From Arthrobacter citreus (lineage in GTDB: Bacteria > Actinomycetota > Actinomycetes > Actinomycetales > Micrococcaceae): a DNA stretch of 64,000 bases. The stretch covers positions 1,364,001 through 1,428,000 of the forward strand of contig NZ_VTFV01000002.1 of assembly GCF_009192745.1 (NCBI RefSeq), written 5' to 3'. The notes under the pieces were generated by a model. It saw nothing but the letters and a program-made list of their open reading frames with translations, had not been told where the DNA came from and made no database searches. A program made the position numbers and the translations under genes. This document shows positions 50,867-60,710 of the stretch, piece after piece (position 1 is the stretch's first letter; the number at the start of each line of letters is the position of its first letter).

Positions 50867-52771
50867 ATGAGTAAGGGATCGCCAGCCAGCCCGTCGCTGA
50901 TGGCACACAAGACCGGCCCGGCCCGTTCCGCGCCGGCCAAGCACAAAGATGCAGCTATTTCTGTCAATCCTGCTGAAGCCGTGGACACGCGTGTCCAGGG
51001 ACCCAACAACGTAGTACCTCCCACGGAGATGACCGGCTCGCAGGCCATCGTCCGTTCGCTGGAAGAACTCGGAGTCGAAGACGTCTTCGGTCTGCCCGGC
51101 GGCGCGATCCTGCCAACCTATGACCCGCTGATGGACTCCACTAAGCTGCGGCACATCCTGGTCCGGCACGAACAGGGCGCCGGCCACGCAGCAGAAGGCT
51201 ACGCCATGGTCACCGGCCGGGCAGGCGTGTGCATTGCGACGTCGGGCCCCGGGGCCACCAACCTGGTGACCGCCATTGCCGACGCGCACATGGACTCCGT
51301 TCCCATGGTTGCCATCACCGGGCAGGTCAACAGCTCCGTGATCGGTTCCGATGCGTTCCAGGAAGCGGACATCGTGGGCATCACCATGCCGATCACCAAG
51401 CATTCCTTCCTGGTGACCAATGCCGACGAGATCCCGCGGGTCCTCGCCGAAGCCTTCCACATTGCCACCAGCGGCCGGCCCGGCCCGGTGCTGGTGGACA
51501 TCACCAAGGATGCCCAGCAGGGCAAGACCACTTTCTCCTGGCCGCCGAAGATCGACCTGCCCGGCTACCGCACCGTGGTGCGCGGCCACTCCAAGCAGGT
51601 GCGTGAAGCTGCCCGCCTGATCGCAGCCTCGCAGCGCCCGGTGTTCTACGTCGGCGGCGGCGTGCTGAAGGCCAACGCATCCGCGGAACTGCTGGAACTG
51701 GCAGAAACAGTGGGCGCACCCGTCGTGACCACCTTGATGGCACGCGGCGTCTTCCCCGATTCCCATCCCCAGCACATGGGCATGCCCGGCATGCACGGGT
51801 CCGTTTCCGCGGTCACCGCGTTGCAGCAGTCCGACCTGCTGATCACGCTCGGCGCCCGCTTCGACGACCGTGTCACCGGCGTGCTGTCCTCCTTCGCGCC
51901 GGGTGCCAAGGTCATCCACGCTGACATTGATCCCGCGGAAATCTCCAAGAACCGCACTGCGGACGTGCCGATCGTGGGATCGGTGAAGGAAATCATCCCC
52001 GAGCTCACCGAAGCTGTCCGCAGCCAGTTCGACTCCACCGGTACGCCCGGCCTCGAGTCCTGGTGGTCGGTGCTCAACCGGCTGAAGGAAACCTACCCCA
52101 CGGGCTGGACCGAGCCCGAGGACGGCCACGTTGCACCGCAGCAAGTGATCAAGCGGATCGGTGAGCTCACCGGCCCTGAAGGCGTCTACGTAGCCGGCGT
52201 GGGCCAGCACCAGATGTGGTCCGCCCAGTTCATCAACTACGAGCGTCCCCGCGCCTGGCTGAACTCCGGCGGCCTGGGCACCATGGGCTATTCCGTTCCG
52301 GCAGCCATGGGTGCCAAGGTCGGCAACCCGGACCGGGTGGTCTGGGCGATCGACGGCGACGGCTGCTTCCAGATGACCAACCAGGAACTGGCCACCTGCC
52401 TGATCAACAACATCCCGATCAAGGTAGCCATCATCAACAACTCCTCCCTGGGCATGGTCCGCCAGTGGCAGACCCTGTTCTACGAGTCCCGCTACTCCAA
52501 CACGGACCTGAACACCGGACATGACACCGTTCGGGTTCCGGACTTCGTGAAGCTCGCGGACGCCTACGGCTGTGTGGGCCTGCGCTGCGAACGCGAAGAG
52601 GACATCGACGCGACGATCGAGAAGGCGCTGTCCATCAATGACCGTCCCGTCGTCATCGACTTCGTGGTCAGCCGAGATTCCATGGTCTGGCCAATGGTTC
52701 CCTCCGGAGTCAGCAACGACCTCATCCAGATTGCCCGCAACATGACACCCACCTGGGAAGAGGAGGAGTAG
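50867..52771 (+). CDS. ilvB: Acetolactate synthase large subunit IlvB
   Basis: IlvB condenses pyruvate with pyruvate or 2-oxobutyrate, the first common step to Val, Leu and Ile, using thiamine diphosphate and FAD. The 634-residue product has the catalytic glutamate E102 in [28 protein letters not shown]-region blocks and the cofactor motif [14 protein letters not shown] to INN. ATG 50867 has AAAGGAAG at good spacing; the open frame continues upstream through the attenuator. About 50 N-terminal residues precede the core. It is five bases ahead of ilvN. Confidence 0.95.
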   Translation: MSKGSPASPSLMAHKTGPARSAPAKHKDAAISVNPAEAVDTRVQGPNNVVPPTEMTGSQAIVRSLEELGVEDVFGLPGGAILPTYDPLMDSTKLRHILVRHEQGAGHAAEGYAMVTGRAGVCIATSGPGATNLVTAIADAHMDSVPMVAITGQVNSSVIGSDAFQEADIVGITMPITKHSFLVTNADEIPRVLAEAFHIATSGRPGPVLVDITKDAQQGKTTFSWPPKIDLPGYRTVVRGHSKQVREAARLIAASQRPVFYVGGGVLKANASAELLELAETVGAPVVTTLMARGVFPDSHPQHMGMPGMHGSVSAVTALQQSDLLITLGARFDDRVTGVLSSFAPGAKVIHADIDPAEISKNRTADVPIVGSVKEIIPELTEAVRSQFDSTGTPGLESWWSVLNRLKETYPTGWTEPEDGHVAPQQVIKRIGELTGPEGVYVAGVGQHQMWSAQFINYERPRAWLNSGGLGTMGYSVPAAMGAKVGNPDRVVWAIDGDGCFQMTNQELATCLINNIPIKVAIINNSSLGMVRQWQTLFYESRYSNTDLNTGHDTVRVPDFVKLADAYGCVGLRCEREEDIDATIEKALSINDRPVVIDFVVSRDSMVWPMVPSGVSNDLIQIARNMTPTWEEEE

Positions 52772-52776
52772 GGGAC

Positions 52777-53289
52777 ATGGCACGCCACACCCTTTCCGTG
52801 CTCGTAGAAGACGTACCCGGTGTCCTGACCCGTGTTGCGTCACTGTTCGCCCGCCGGGCGTTCAACATCAATTCTTTGGCCGTCGGGCCGTCGGAGGTTG
52901 CGGGACTGTCCCGCATCACCGTCGTTGTCGAGGCCGAAGGTGACCTGCTGGAGCAGGTCACCAAGCAACTGAACAAGCTCGTCAACGTCATCAAGATTGT
53001 CGAACTCGTTCCCGAGTCTTCCGTGCAACGCGACCACATCTTGGTCAAGGTTCGCGCGGATGCCGCAACCCGGCTGCAGGTAACCCAGGCAGCCGAGCTG
53101 TTCCGTGCTTCAGTGGTAGATGTGTCTACAGACTCCCTGATCGTTGAAGCAACTGGCACCGCCGAAAAGCTCAACGCACTGCTCTCAGTGCTGGAGCCCT
53201 TTGGCATCCGCGAAATTGTTCAATCCGGAACCCTGGCCGTTGGCCGCGGCGCGAAGTCGATGTCCGACCGCGCGCTGCGCAGCGCCTGA
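52777..53289 (+). CDS. ilvN: Acetolactate synthase regulatory subunit IlvN
   Basis: The small subunit activates IlvB and makes it sensitive to valine. The 170-residue product begins with an ACT domain (HTLSVLVEDVPGVLTRVASLFARRAFNINSLAVG, in parts) whose glycine-rich turn binds the effector. The C-terminal domain ends with VEATGTAEKLNALLSVLEPFGIREIVQSG. GGAGGAG at the end of ilvB serves as its ribosome-binding site. Confidence 0.95.
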   Translation: MARHTLSVLVEDVPGVLTRVASLFARRAFNINSLAVGPSEVAGLSRITVVVEAEGDLLEQVTKQLNKLVNVIKIVELVPESSVQRDHILVKVRADAATRLQVTQAAELFRASVVDVSTDSLIVEATGTAEKLNALLSVLEPFGIREIVQSGTLAVGRGAKSMSDRALRSA

Positions 53290-54360
<1,071 letters not shown>

Positions 54361-54438
54361 TCAAACCAGTAACAAAGACACGGATTCTCCGTGTCCGGAA
54401 CAGCGGCGTTACGCTTGAAATGCAAGCCGTTTCGGTAA

Positions 54439-54470
54439 GGAGGCCGGGCCCTGCATGGGGTCCGGCCTCC
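54439..54470 (+). terminator. Hairpin between ilvC and serA
   Basis: GGAGGCCGG and CCGGCCTCC form the outer stem with a CCC/GGG inner stem after one mismatch. Almost the same hairpin follows serA at 56131. Confidence 0.7.
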
Positions 54471-54519
54471 GGCGTGAAATACCCAAAACCACATCGACAC
54501 ACAGCTAAAGAGGTCATCG

Positions 54520-56115
54520 GTGACTGCCACCAAACCAGTAGTACTCCTCGCGGAGGAACTCTCCCCGGCCACGGTTGAGGCCCTGGGCCCCGATTTTGAG
54601 ATCCGCCAGACCGACGGCGCAGACCGTTCCCAGCTGCTCTCCGCCATCGCGGATGTCGACGCGATCCTGGTGCGCTCCGCCACCCAGGTGGATGCCGAAG
54701 CAATCGCCGCTGCCAAAAACCTGAAGGTCATTGCCCGTGCAGGTGTAGGCCTGGACAACGTGGACATCCGTTCCGCCACCCAGGCGGGCGTCATGGTGGT
54801 CAACGCCCCGACGTCGAACATCATCTCCGCAGCTGAACTGACGGTCGGCCACATCCTCTCCCTCGCCCGCCACATTCCGCAGGCCTCTTCCGCCCTCAAG
54901 GGCGGGGAGTGGAAGCGCTCCAAGTACACCGGCACGGAGCTGTTCGAAAAGAAGGTCGGCATCATCGGCCTCGGCCGCATCGGCGCCCTGGTGGCGGCCC
55001 GCGTGCAGGGCTTCGGCACCGAGGTCCTGGCCTACGACCCGTACATCACCTCCGCCCGCGCCGCCCAGCTGAACGTCAAGCTGGTCACCCTGGATGAGCT
55101 GCTGGAGCAGTCGGACTTCGTCACCATCCACATGCCCAAGACTCCGGAGACCCTGGGCATGCTTGGCGCCGAGGCCTTCGAGAAGATGAAGGACACCGCC
55201 TACGTCGTCAACGTGGCCCGCGGCGGCCTCGTGGACGAAGACGCACTGTACACCGCACTGACCGAAGGCAAGATTGCCGGCGCCGGCGTCGACGTCTTCG
55301 TGAAGGAACCGAGCACCGACCTGCCCTTCTTCGCCCTGGACAACGTCATTGTCACCCCGCACCTGGGTGCTTCCACCGATGAAGCGCAGGAAAAGGCCGG
55401 CATCTCCGTCGCCAAGTCGGTCCGGCTGGCCCTGGCCGGGGAACTGGTGCCGGACGCCGTGAACGTTGCCGGCGGCGTCATCGCCGAGGACGTCCGCCCG
55501 GGCATCCCGCTGATCGAGAAGCTGGGCCGCATCTTCACCGCCCTTGCCCATGACTCGATGACCGCCATCGACATTGAGGTGGCCGGCGAGATCGCATCCC
55601 TGGACGTGAAGGCACTGGAACTCGCAGCACTGAAGGGCATCTTCACCGACATCGTCTCGGAGCAGGTCTCCTACGTGAACGCTCCGGTGCTGGCCGAGCA
55701 GCGCGGCATCGCAGTCCGCCTCATCACCACGCCCGACGTCGATGACTACCGTAACCTGCTGACCATCCGCGGTGCGCTCTCCGACGGCACGCAGCTGGAG
55801 GTTGCAGGCACGCTGACCGGACCGAAGCAGATCCAGAAGCTTGTGGGCGTCAACGGCTACGACCTGGAAATCCCGATCAGCGAACACCTGCTGGTGCTGC
55901 TCTACCAGGACCGTCCCGGCGTCATCGGCGCCCTGGGCCGCATTCTGGGCGAAGCGGAGATCAACATCGCCGGCATGCAGGTGGCCCGAAACTCCGAGGG
56001 CGGCCAGGCCCTGTCCCTGCTCACGGTGGATTCCTCCGTGCCGCAGGACGTCCTGGAAACCGTCCGCGAAGCGATCGGCGCAACCGTGGCACGCGAAGTG
56101 GACCTGCAGGACTAA
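54520..56115 (+). CDS. serA: D-3-phosphoglycerate dehydrogenase SerA
   Basis: SerA commits 3-phosphoglycerate to serine synthesis. The 531-residue product is the long actinobacterial form: catalytic part with ARAGVGLDNVDI, VGIIGLGRIGALVAAR (NAD fold), VNVARGGLVDEDAL (arginine) and NVIVTPHLGAST (histidine), then an intervening allosteric domain (residues about 320-450) and a C-terminal ACT domain (LLVLLYQDRPGVIGALGRILGEAEINIAGMQ, in parts) for serine control. GTG 54520 has AAGAGG about nine bases upstream. Confidence 0.95.
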   Translation: MTATKPVVLLAEELSPATVEALGPDFEIRQTDGADRSQLLSAIADVDAILVRSATQVDAEAIAAAKNLKVIARAGVGLDNVDIRSATQAGVMVVNAPTSNIISAAELTVGHILSLARHIPQASSALKGGEWKRSKYTGTELFEKKVGIIGLGRIGALVAARVQGFGTEVLAYDPYITSARAAQLNVKLVTLDELLEQSDFVTIHMPKTPETLGMLGAEAFEKMKDTAYVVNVARGGLVDEDALYTALTEGKIAGAGVDVFVKEPSTDLPFFALDNVIVTPHLGASTDEAQEKAGISVAKSVRLALAGELVPDAVNVAGGVIAEDVRPGIPLIEKLGRIFTALAHDSMTAIDIEVAGEIASLDVKALELAALKGIFTDIVSEQVSYVNAPVLAEQRGIAVRLITTPDVDDYRNLLTIRGALSDGTQLEVAGTLTGPKQIQKLVGVNGYDLEIPISEHLLVLLYQDRPGVIGALGRILGEAEINIAGMQVARNSEGGQALSLLTVDSSVPQDVLETVREAIGATVAREVDLQD

Positions 56116-56130
56116 TCCGCTCCGCGTTCA

Positions 56131-56160
56131 GGAGGCCGGTCCCGTTTGGGGCCGGCCTCC
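56131..56160 (+). terminator. Hairpin after serA
   Basis: GGAGGCCGGTCCC and GGGGCCGGCCTCC enclose a GTTT loop, with one G-U pair. The outer nine pairs are identical to the hairpin after ilvC. Confidence 0.7.
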
Positions 56161-56161
56161 C

Positions 56162-56284
56162 GTGCATCCCGGGAGGTACTTGGAGTACCCGGGCCTCCAC
56201 CCGCAGTACGACGCCGCTGGCTGGCAGGTTCATGCCGGAAGCCGACGCGCGGCGGAAGGGGCACGGCGGACACTGGAAGCATGA
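56162..56284 (+). CDS. Possible short ORF coupled to the ABC ATPase gene, up to 40 residues
   Basis: From GTG 56162, or TTG 56180 with GGGAGG three bases upstream, a frame reads through EYPGLHPQYDAAGWQVHAGS and ends RRTLEA. Its TGA overlaps the ATG of the ABC ATPase (ATGA), like other coupled pairs here. Codons are GC-ending. It may be a coupling ORF or a remnant; I recognise no homologue. Confidence 0.3.
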   Translation: MHPGRYLEYPGLHPQYDAAGWQVHAGSRRAAEGARRTLEA

Positions 56285-56991
56285 TTGCAGATACGCCTGT
56301 CCTAAGCGCCCAGAACCTGACAAAAACCTACGGCAGCACCACCGCGCTGGACGGGGTATCGGCCACGGTCAGGGCGGGGGAGGCGGTGGCCGTCATGGGC
56401 GCCTCCGGTTCAGGAAAGACCACACTGCTGCACTGCCTGGCGGGCATCGTACTTCCGGACACCGGAAGCGTCCGGCTCTTTGGCACTGCAACCGGTGTAC
56501 CCGCGGAGATCACCTCGCTCGATGATGCAGCGCGGTCAGCGCTGCGCCGGACCGAGTTTGGGTTCGTATTCCAGCAGGGCCTGCTGATTCCCGAGCTGAC
56601 GGCCGGAGAAAACGTGGCGCTGGCGCTCATGCTGAACGGAACACCGCGCCAGGTTGCCGAGCAGCAAGCGGCCGCGGCCCTTGCGGCACTGGGACTGGCT
56701 GGGATGGAAGGACGGCGGATAGGTGAGCTGTCCGGCGGGCAGGCGCAGCGGGTGGCAATTGCCCGGGCGCAGGTGAACGGAGCCCGGGTGCTGTTCGCTG
56801 ACGAACCGACCGGAGCACTGGACTCGCGTACCTCCGCGGATGTGATGGCACTGCTGCTGCAGTCAGTCGCAGGAACGGGACGCGCCCTGGTGGTAGTTAC
56901 CCATGATCCCGAGGTTGCGCGCTGGTGCAGCCGGGTTCTCACCCTGGCCGATGGGCGGATCGTCGCCGATACCGCCGGGGTGGCCCGATGA
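56281..56991 (+). CDS. ABC transporter ATP-binding protein, MacB/LolD-like
   Basis: The 236-residue ATPase has Walker A GASGSGKTT, signature LSGGQAQRVAIARA and Walker B VLFADEPTGALD, the ADEPTGALDS form typical of MacB/LolD/FtsE exporters, with the H-loop VVTHDPEVAR. It pairs with the overlapping FtsX-type permease. The ATG at 56281 overlaps a short upstream ORF. Such pairs in Gram-positives often handle peptide antibiotics or cell-envelope stress. Confidence 0.9.
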   Translation: MIADTPVLSAQNLTKTYGSTTALDGVSATVRAGEAVAVMGASGSGKTTLLHCLAGIVLPDTGSVRLFGTATGVPAEITSLDDAARSALRRTEFGFVFQQGLLIPELTAGENVALALMLNGTPRQVAEQQAAAALAALGLAGMEGRRIGELSGGQAQRVAIARAQVNGARVLFADEPTGALDSRTSADVMALLLQSVAGTGRALVVVTHDPEVARWCSRVLTLADGRIVADTAGVAR

Positions 56992-58346
56992 GTGCCTCCG
57001 CCGTCGTGGCACGCGCAGTGGATTCTTCCCCGTGGGCGGTTCCCCTGCGGCTGACGTGGCTGCTGAACCGGCCCGGCACCTCCGGGTCTGCTGCCGCGAT
57101 TCTTCCTGCAGCGTCCTTCGCCGTGGTCACCACCTTGCTGCTGACAGTACTCGCCGGCGCACTGTCCTTCACCCAGTGGGGAGACGACGAGGGAAACCTG
57201 TACCTGCTGCTGGCAGCCTTTGCCCTCATCCTGCTGGTTCTTCCGCTGCTGACACTGGGCGGTTCAGCTGCTCGCCTGTCAGCCCGCCGCCGCGATGAAC
57301 ACCTCTCGACCCTCCGGCTGCTCGGTGCCTCTGCCAGGACAGTCCGCCAGGTGACCGTCCTGGAAGCGGCTGCCCAAGCCCTTGCCGGGGCCCTTGCCGG
57401 TGTACTGGGTTACGTCGTGTTCGCACCGTTCGTACAGCTGATCCATTTCCGCGGGGCCGCGCTGGGCAGTGCCTACTGGCTGCATCCGGCAGCCGCCGTC
57501 GCAGGCGTTGCCGCCGTCGTCGCCCTTGCGGTGGTGAGCTCGGTGATCAGCCTGCGCCGGGTGGTGATTTCACCGCTGGGCGTGCGTACCCGGGCCGATG
57601 CGCAGAAGGTCCACTGGTCACGCGCAGGCATTGCGGTGCTCATAGTGGTGCTCTGTGTGGCGGCACTGCTGACTCCGGTCGGCGCGGCGGCCCTCGCGCT
57701 GGCCGTCCTGTTCGGCGCCTTTGCGGGAGGCCTCGCTGTCCTGAACCTGGTGGGGCCGTGGCTGGTCACGGTTTCGGCGAAGCGGCGCCTGCGCCGGGCA
57801 GCCACCCCGCAGGCACTGCTCGCGGCCCGCATCGTGCTGGATGCCCCGAAGGCCGCCTGGCGGCAGGTCAGTGCGCTCTCCATGGTGTGCTTCACCGCCG
57901 TCGTGGCCGGTGCCGGCGCTGCACTGCTGCAGACCGCGCAGTCCGAAGGGCCGGAAGACTTCCTGCTCCAGGACGTCATGACAGGAGTCTTCATCACCGT
58001 CATCGCCGGATTCCTGATGGTGGCCTGCTCGGCCGGTATCAACCAGGCGGCGACGGTCCTGGACCGGGCCGAGCTCTACCGCAGCATGCACCGGATGGGG
58101 ATGCCCCGGGAAGTCATTGACGCGGCGCGCACCGGTGCGGTGATGCAGCCGGTGGTGCTGGTCAGCGCCGCTTCCGCGGCCGTCTCTGCCGTTCTGCTGT
58201 TCCCCGTTACCGGTGCGGCGATACTCTTCAACCCGGTGGCCATGGCGTTCCTGGCCGGATGCGTGGTGGTCGGGATCCTCCTGGTTCGTGCCGGCCTGGC
58301 TGCCACCTCTCCGGTACTAACGTCGGTGCTGGAGCGGGAAGCATAG
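56988..58346 (+). CDS. FtsX-like ABC permease
   Basis: This 452-residue permease overlaps the ATPase by four bases. It has an N-terminal helix, a short extracytoplasmic part, and several helix groups; LSTLRLLGASARTVRQVTVLEAAAQALAG matches the FtsX coupling segment, seen again near residue 370 as LYRSMHRMGMPREVIDAARTGAV. Two such segments imply a duplicated FtsX layout. Its substrate is unknown. Confidence 0.82.
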   Translation: MSASAVVARAVDSSPWAVPLRLTWLLNRPGTSGSAAAILPAASFAVVTTLLLTVLAGALSFTQWGDDEGNLYLLLAAFALILLVLPLLTLGGSAARLSARRRDEHLSTLRLLGASARTVRQVTVLEAAAQALAGALAGVLGYVVFAPFVQLIHFRGAALGSAYWLHPAAAVAGVAAVVALAVVSSVISLRRVVISPLGVRTRADAQKVHWSRAGIAVLIVVLCVAALLTPVGAAALALAVLFGAFAGGLAVLNLVGPWLVTVSAKRRLRRAATPQALLAARIVLDAPKAAWRQVSALSMVCFTAVVAGAGAALLQTAQSEGPEDFLLQDVMTGVFITVIAGFLMVACSAGINQAATVLDRAELYRSMHRMGMPREVIDAARTGAVMQPVVLVSAASAAVSAVLLFPVTGAAILFNPVAMAFLAGCVVVGILLVRAGLAATSPVLTSVLEREA

Positions 58347-58357
58347 TGGCGCACGTT

Positions 58358-58389
58358 GCTTCGGGTGGGGGTGAAGCCCGACCCGAAGC
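58358..58389 (+). terminator. Hairpin after the ABC permease
   Basis: GCTTCGGGT (58358-58366) and ACCCGAAGC (58381-58389) pair perfectly around a 14-base loop, directly before the metG promoter. Confidence 0.6.
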
Positions 58390-58411
58390 GACAAGCTCCG
58401 CCGAAACAGGG

Positions 58412-58417
58412 TAATTT
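58412..58417 (+). promoter_or_regulatory. -10 box of a probable leaderless metG promoter
   Basis: TAATTT is followed by six bases and the GTG of metG. GCGACA (58388-58393), 18 bases before it, resembles the -35 box. No ribosome-binding site is seen. Confidence 0.55.
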
Positions 58418-58423
58418 TCTAGT

Positions 58424-59983
58424 GTGACTTCAACCGACTCCAAGACACCGTTCTACATCACCACAGCCATCTCCTACCCCAACGGCCAACCGCACATCGG
58501 GCACGCCTACGAGCACATCGCCACCGACGCCATGGCCCGCTTCAAGCGGCTGGACGGTTACGACGTGTTCTTCATGACGGGTACGGACGAGCACGGGCTG
58601 AAGATGCAGCAGTCCGCGGATAAGGAAGGCATCACCGCCAAGGAGCTGGCCGACCGGAACTCCGCAGCCTTCAAGCAGATGGAAGCGGACATGGGCACCT
58701 CCTATGACCGCTTCATCCGCACCACTGACGCCGACCACTATGCCGCAGCCCAGGCCATCTGGAAGCGGATGGAGGAGAACGGCGACATCTACCTGTCCAA
58801 GTACTCCGGGTGGTATTCAGTCCGCGATGAGGCGTACTACAGCGAAGACGAGACCGAAGTCCGCGAAGACGGCGTGCGCTACTCCAAGGAAACCGACACG
58901 GAGGTGACCTGGACCGAGGAGGAAAGCTACTTCTTCCGGCTCTCCGCCTACCAGGACAAGCTCCTGGCCCTGTACGAGTCCCAGCCGGACTTCGCCGCAC
59001 CGCGCTCCCGCTTCAACGAGGTCATCAGCTTCGTTAAGGGCGGATTGGAAGACCTCTCGATCTCCCGCACCACCTTCGACTGGGGCGTGCCCGTTCCCGG
59101 AAATCCGGACCATGTGATGTACGTGTGGGTGGACGCGCTGACCAACTACCTCACCGGCGTCGGCTTCCCCGACACCGAAAGCGAGACTTTCAAGAAGTAC
59201 TGGCCGGCAGACGTGCACGTGATCGGCAAGGACATTTCCCGCTTCCACGCGATCTTCTGGCCGGCGTTCCTCATGTCCGCCGGGCTGGACCTGCCCAAGC
59301 GGATCATGATTCACGGCTTCCTGCACAACAAGGGCGTGAAGATGTCCAAGTCGCTGGGCAACGTGGTGGCGCCCAAGGACTGGGCCGATCAGTACGGACT
59401 GGATTCAGTCCGCTTCTTCCTGCTGCGCGAAGTGCCTTTCGGTGCAGACGGCTCCTACAACCACGAGGCCGTGGTGGGCCGGATGAACTCCGACCTCGCC
59501 AACAACCTGGGCAACCTCGCCCAGCGTTCCCTGTCCATGGTGGCCAAGAACTGCGCCGGCGCTGTTCCGCAGCCGGGGGAGTTCACCGCAGAGGACAAAG
59601 CGCTGCTCGAAGCCGCCGGAAAGCTGCTGCAGGTCTCGCGCGGGGCCTACGATATGCAGGACTTCCACGGTGCGCTCGAAGCGACGTGGAAGGTCCTTGG
59701 CGATACCAACGCGTACTTCGCGGAGCAGGCTCCGTGGGTGCTGCGGAAGACCGACGTCGAGCGCATGAACACCGTGCTGTACGTGACGCTGGAAGTGCTG
59801 CGGATCGTCGCCATCCTCATCCAGCCGGTCATGCCGGGCAGCGCCGGCAAGCTGCTGGATGTGCTGGGACAGCCCGACGGCGATGCCCGCGCCTTCGCAG
59901 CGCTGGGCACCCCGCTGGTCCCGGGCACCGAACTGCCCGCCCCGGCGCCGATCTTCCCGAAGTACGAGGAACCTGCGGAGTAA
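58424..59983 (+). CDS. metG: Methionyl-tRNA synthetase MetG
   Basis: MetG charges tRNA-Met. The 519-residue class I enzyme has the HIGH motif as PHIGHAYEH (24-27) and KMSKS exactly at 306-310 in [23 protein letters not shown] and [13 protein letters not shown] are active-site blocks. It lacks the C-terminal tRNA-binding domain of longer forms, as expected for this size class. The GTG is supported by the leaderless promoter geometry. Confidence 0.95.
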   Translation: MTSTDSKTPFYITTAISYPNGQPHIGHAYEHIATDAMARFKRLDGYDVFFMTGTDEHGLKMQQSADKEGITAKELADRNSAAFKQMEADMGTSYDRFIRTTDADHYAAAQAIWKRMEENGDIYLSKYSGWYSVRDEAYYSEDETEVREDGVRYSKETDTEVTWTEEESYFFRLSAYQDKLLALYESQPDFAAPRSRFNEVISFVKGGLEDLSISRTTFDWGVPVPGNPDHVMYVWVDALTNYLTGVGFPDTESETFKKYWPADVHVIGKDISRFHAIFWPAFLMSAGLDLPKRIMIHGFLHNKGVKMSKSLGNVVAPKDWADQYGLDSVRFFLLREVPFGADGSYNHEAVVGRMNSDLANNLGNLAQRSLSMVAKNCAGAVPQPGEFTAEDKALLEAAGKLLQVSRGAYDMQDFHGALEATWKVLGDTNAYFAEQAPWVLRKTDVERMNTVLYVTLEVLRIVAILIQPVMPGSAGKLLDVLGQPDGDARAFAALGTPLVPGTELPAPAPIFPKYEEPAE

Positions 59984-59999
59984 CCCCAATCCAGATGAC

Positions 60000-60037
60000 A
60001 GAAACTGCACGTACCAGCGCTGGTACGTGCAGTTTCT
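60000..60037. terminator. 17-bp perfect bidirectional hairpin after metG
   Basis: AGAAACTGCACGTACCA (60000-60016) and its exact complement (60021-60037) surround GCGC. It separates metG from the convergent hypothetical gene. Confidence 0.8.
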
Positions 60038-60059
60038 GCTATCTCGGTGAAATTCAGGG

Positions 60060-60569
60060 CTAGGTGAGGAAACGGGCGGGAACGGTTTCCTCCATGACCT
60101 TCGCCACGGCGTCCTGCTGCTTCTGCGCGAGTTCCAGCAACTCACGGATCCGCGGAGCATGGAAACGGTGGTCGTGGGCTGAAAGCACCAGCAGGGTCCG
60201 GTACAGGCACTCCTTTGCCCGGACAATGGACTGCAGCGTCTCCAGCTCCAGCTGCCCGCTGGTGCCTTTGCCGGTGCTCAGCGGATTTATCGGTCCCAGC
60301 CGTCCGCCGGCCGCCCCCACCAGCGCCAGGGCCTTCTTGATCCGGCTGCGCTGGTAGCCCAGCGCCAGGATCAGGGTTTCAAGTTCGTCGCGCTCGTCAG
60401 AAATCTGCTGGACCAGGTCCGCGAAAACGCCCTCGTGCTCGGTGCCCTGCCAGGTTTCCCGGGCTGCCTTGAAAAGCCGCACACCGGTCTCCGCTCCCAG
60501 CAAATGGTCATCCAGATAAGCGGCCAGCGACTCATGGCGGGGCGTGCGGCCGGTTTCTGTCTGCGGCAT
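60060..60569 (-). CDS. Hypothetical all-helical protein, 169 residues
   Basis: The sequence is almost entirely amphipathic helix: AAYLDDHLLGAETGVRLFKAA, a Glu/Asp-rich second helix with VQQISDERDELETLI, then LETLQSIVRAKECLYRTLLVL and IRELLELAQKQQDAVAKVM. Four long helices of similar length suggest a ferritin-like or four-helix bundle, but complete diiron ligand pairs are not evident. GAAGGAG precedes the ATG. Function is not known. Confidence 0.7.
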   Translation of the reverse strand: MPQTETGRTPRHESLAAYLDDHLLGAETGVRLFKAARETWQGTEHEGVFADLVQQISDERDELETLILALGYQRSRIKKALALVGAAGGRLGPINPLSTGKGTSGQLELETLQSIVRAKECLYRTLLVLSAHDHRFHAPRIRELLELAQKQQDAVAKVMEETVPARFLT

Positions 60570-60655
60570 TGCGGGCTCCTTCTCTGCTCCTGGTTCGGCG
60601 GAAAACCGCCGTCACGGTTATCAGTATGCTTTGTATCTTTGCAGATCAGACGCAA

Positions 60656-60697
60656 AAAGCGCGAGGCGGGCATCCAAGGGATGCCGCCCCGCGCTTT
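60656..60697 (-). terminator. Rho-independent terminator of the FtsX permease gene
   Basis: AAAGCGCG pairs with CGCGCTTT and GGCATCC with GGATGCC within it. Read on the minus strand the stem ends in a run of five T. Confidence 0.8.
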
Positions 60698-60710
60698 GTC
60701 CGCGCCGTTT

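Noticed and set aside
50723-52843. 706-residue minus-strand ORF
   Set aside because: Antisense shadow of ilvB, low-complexity His/Gly/Val composition.
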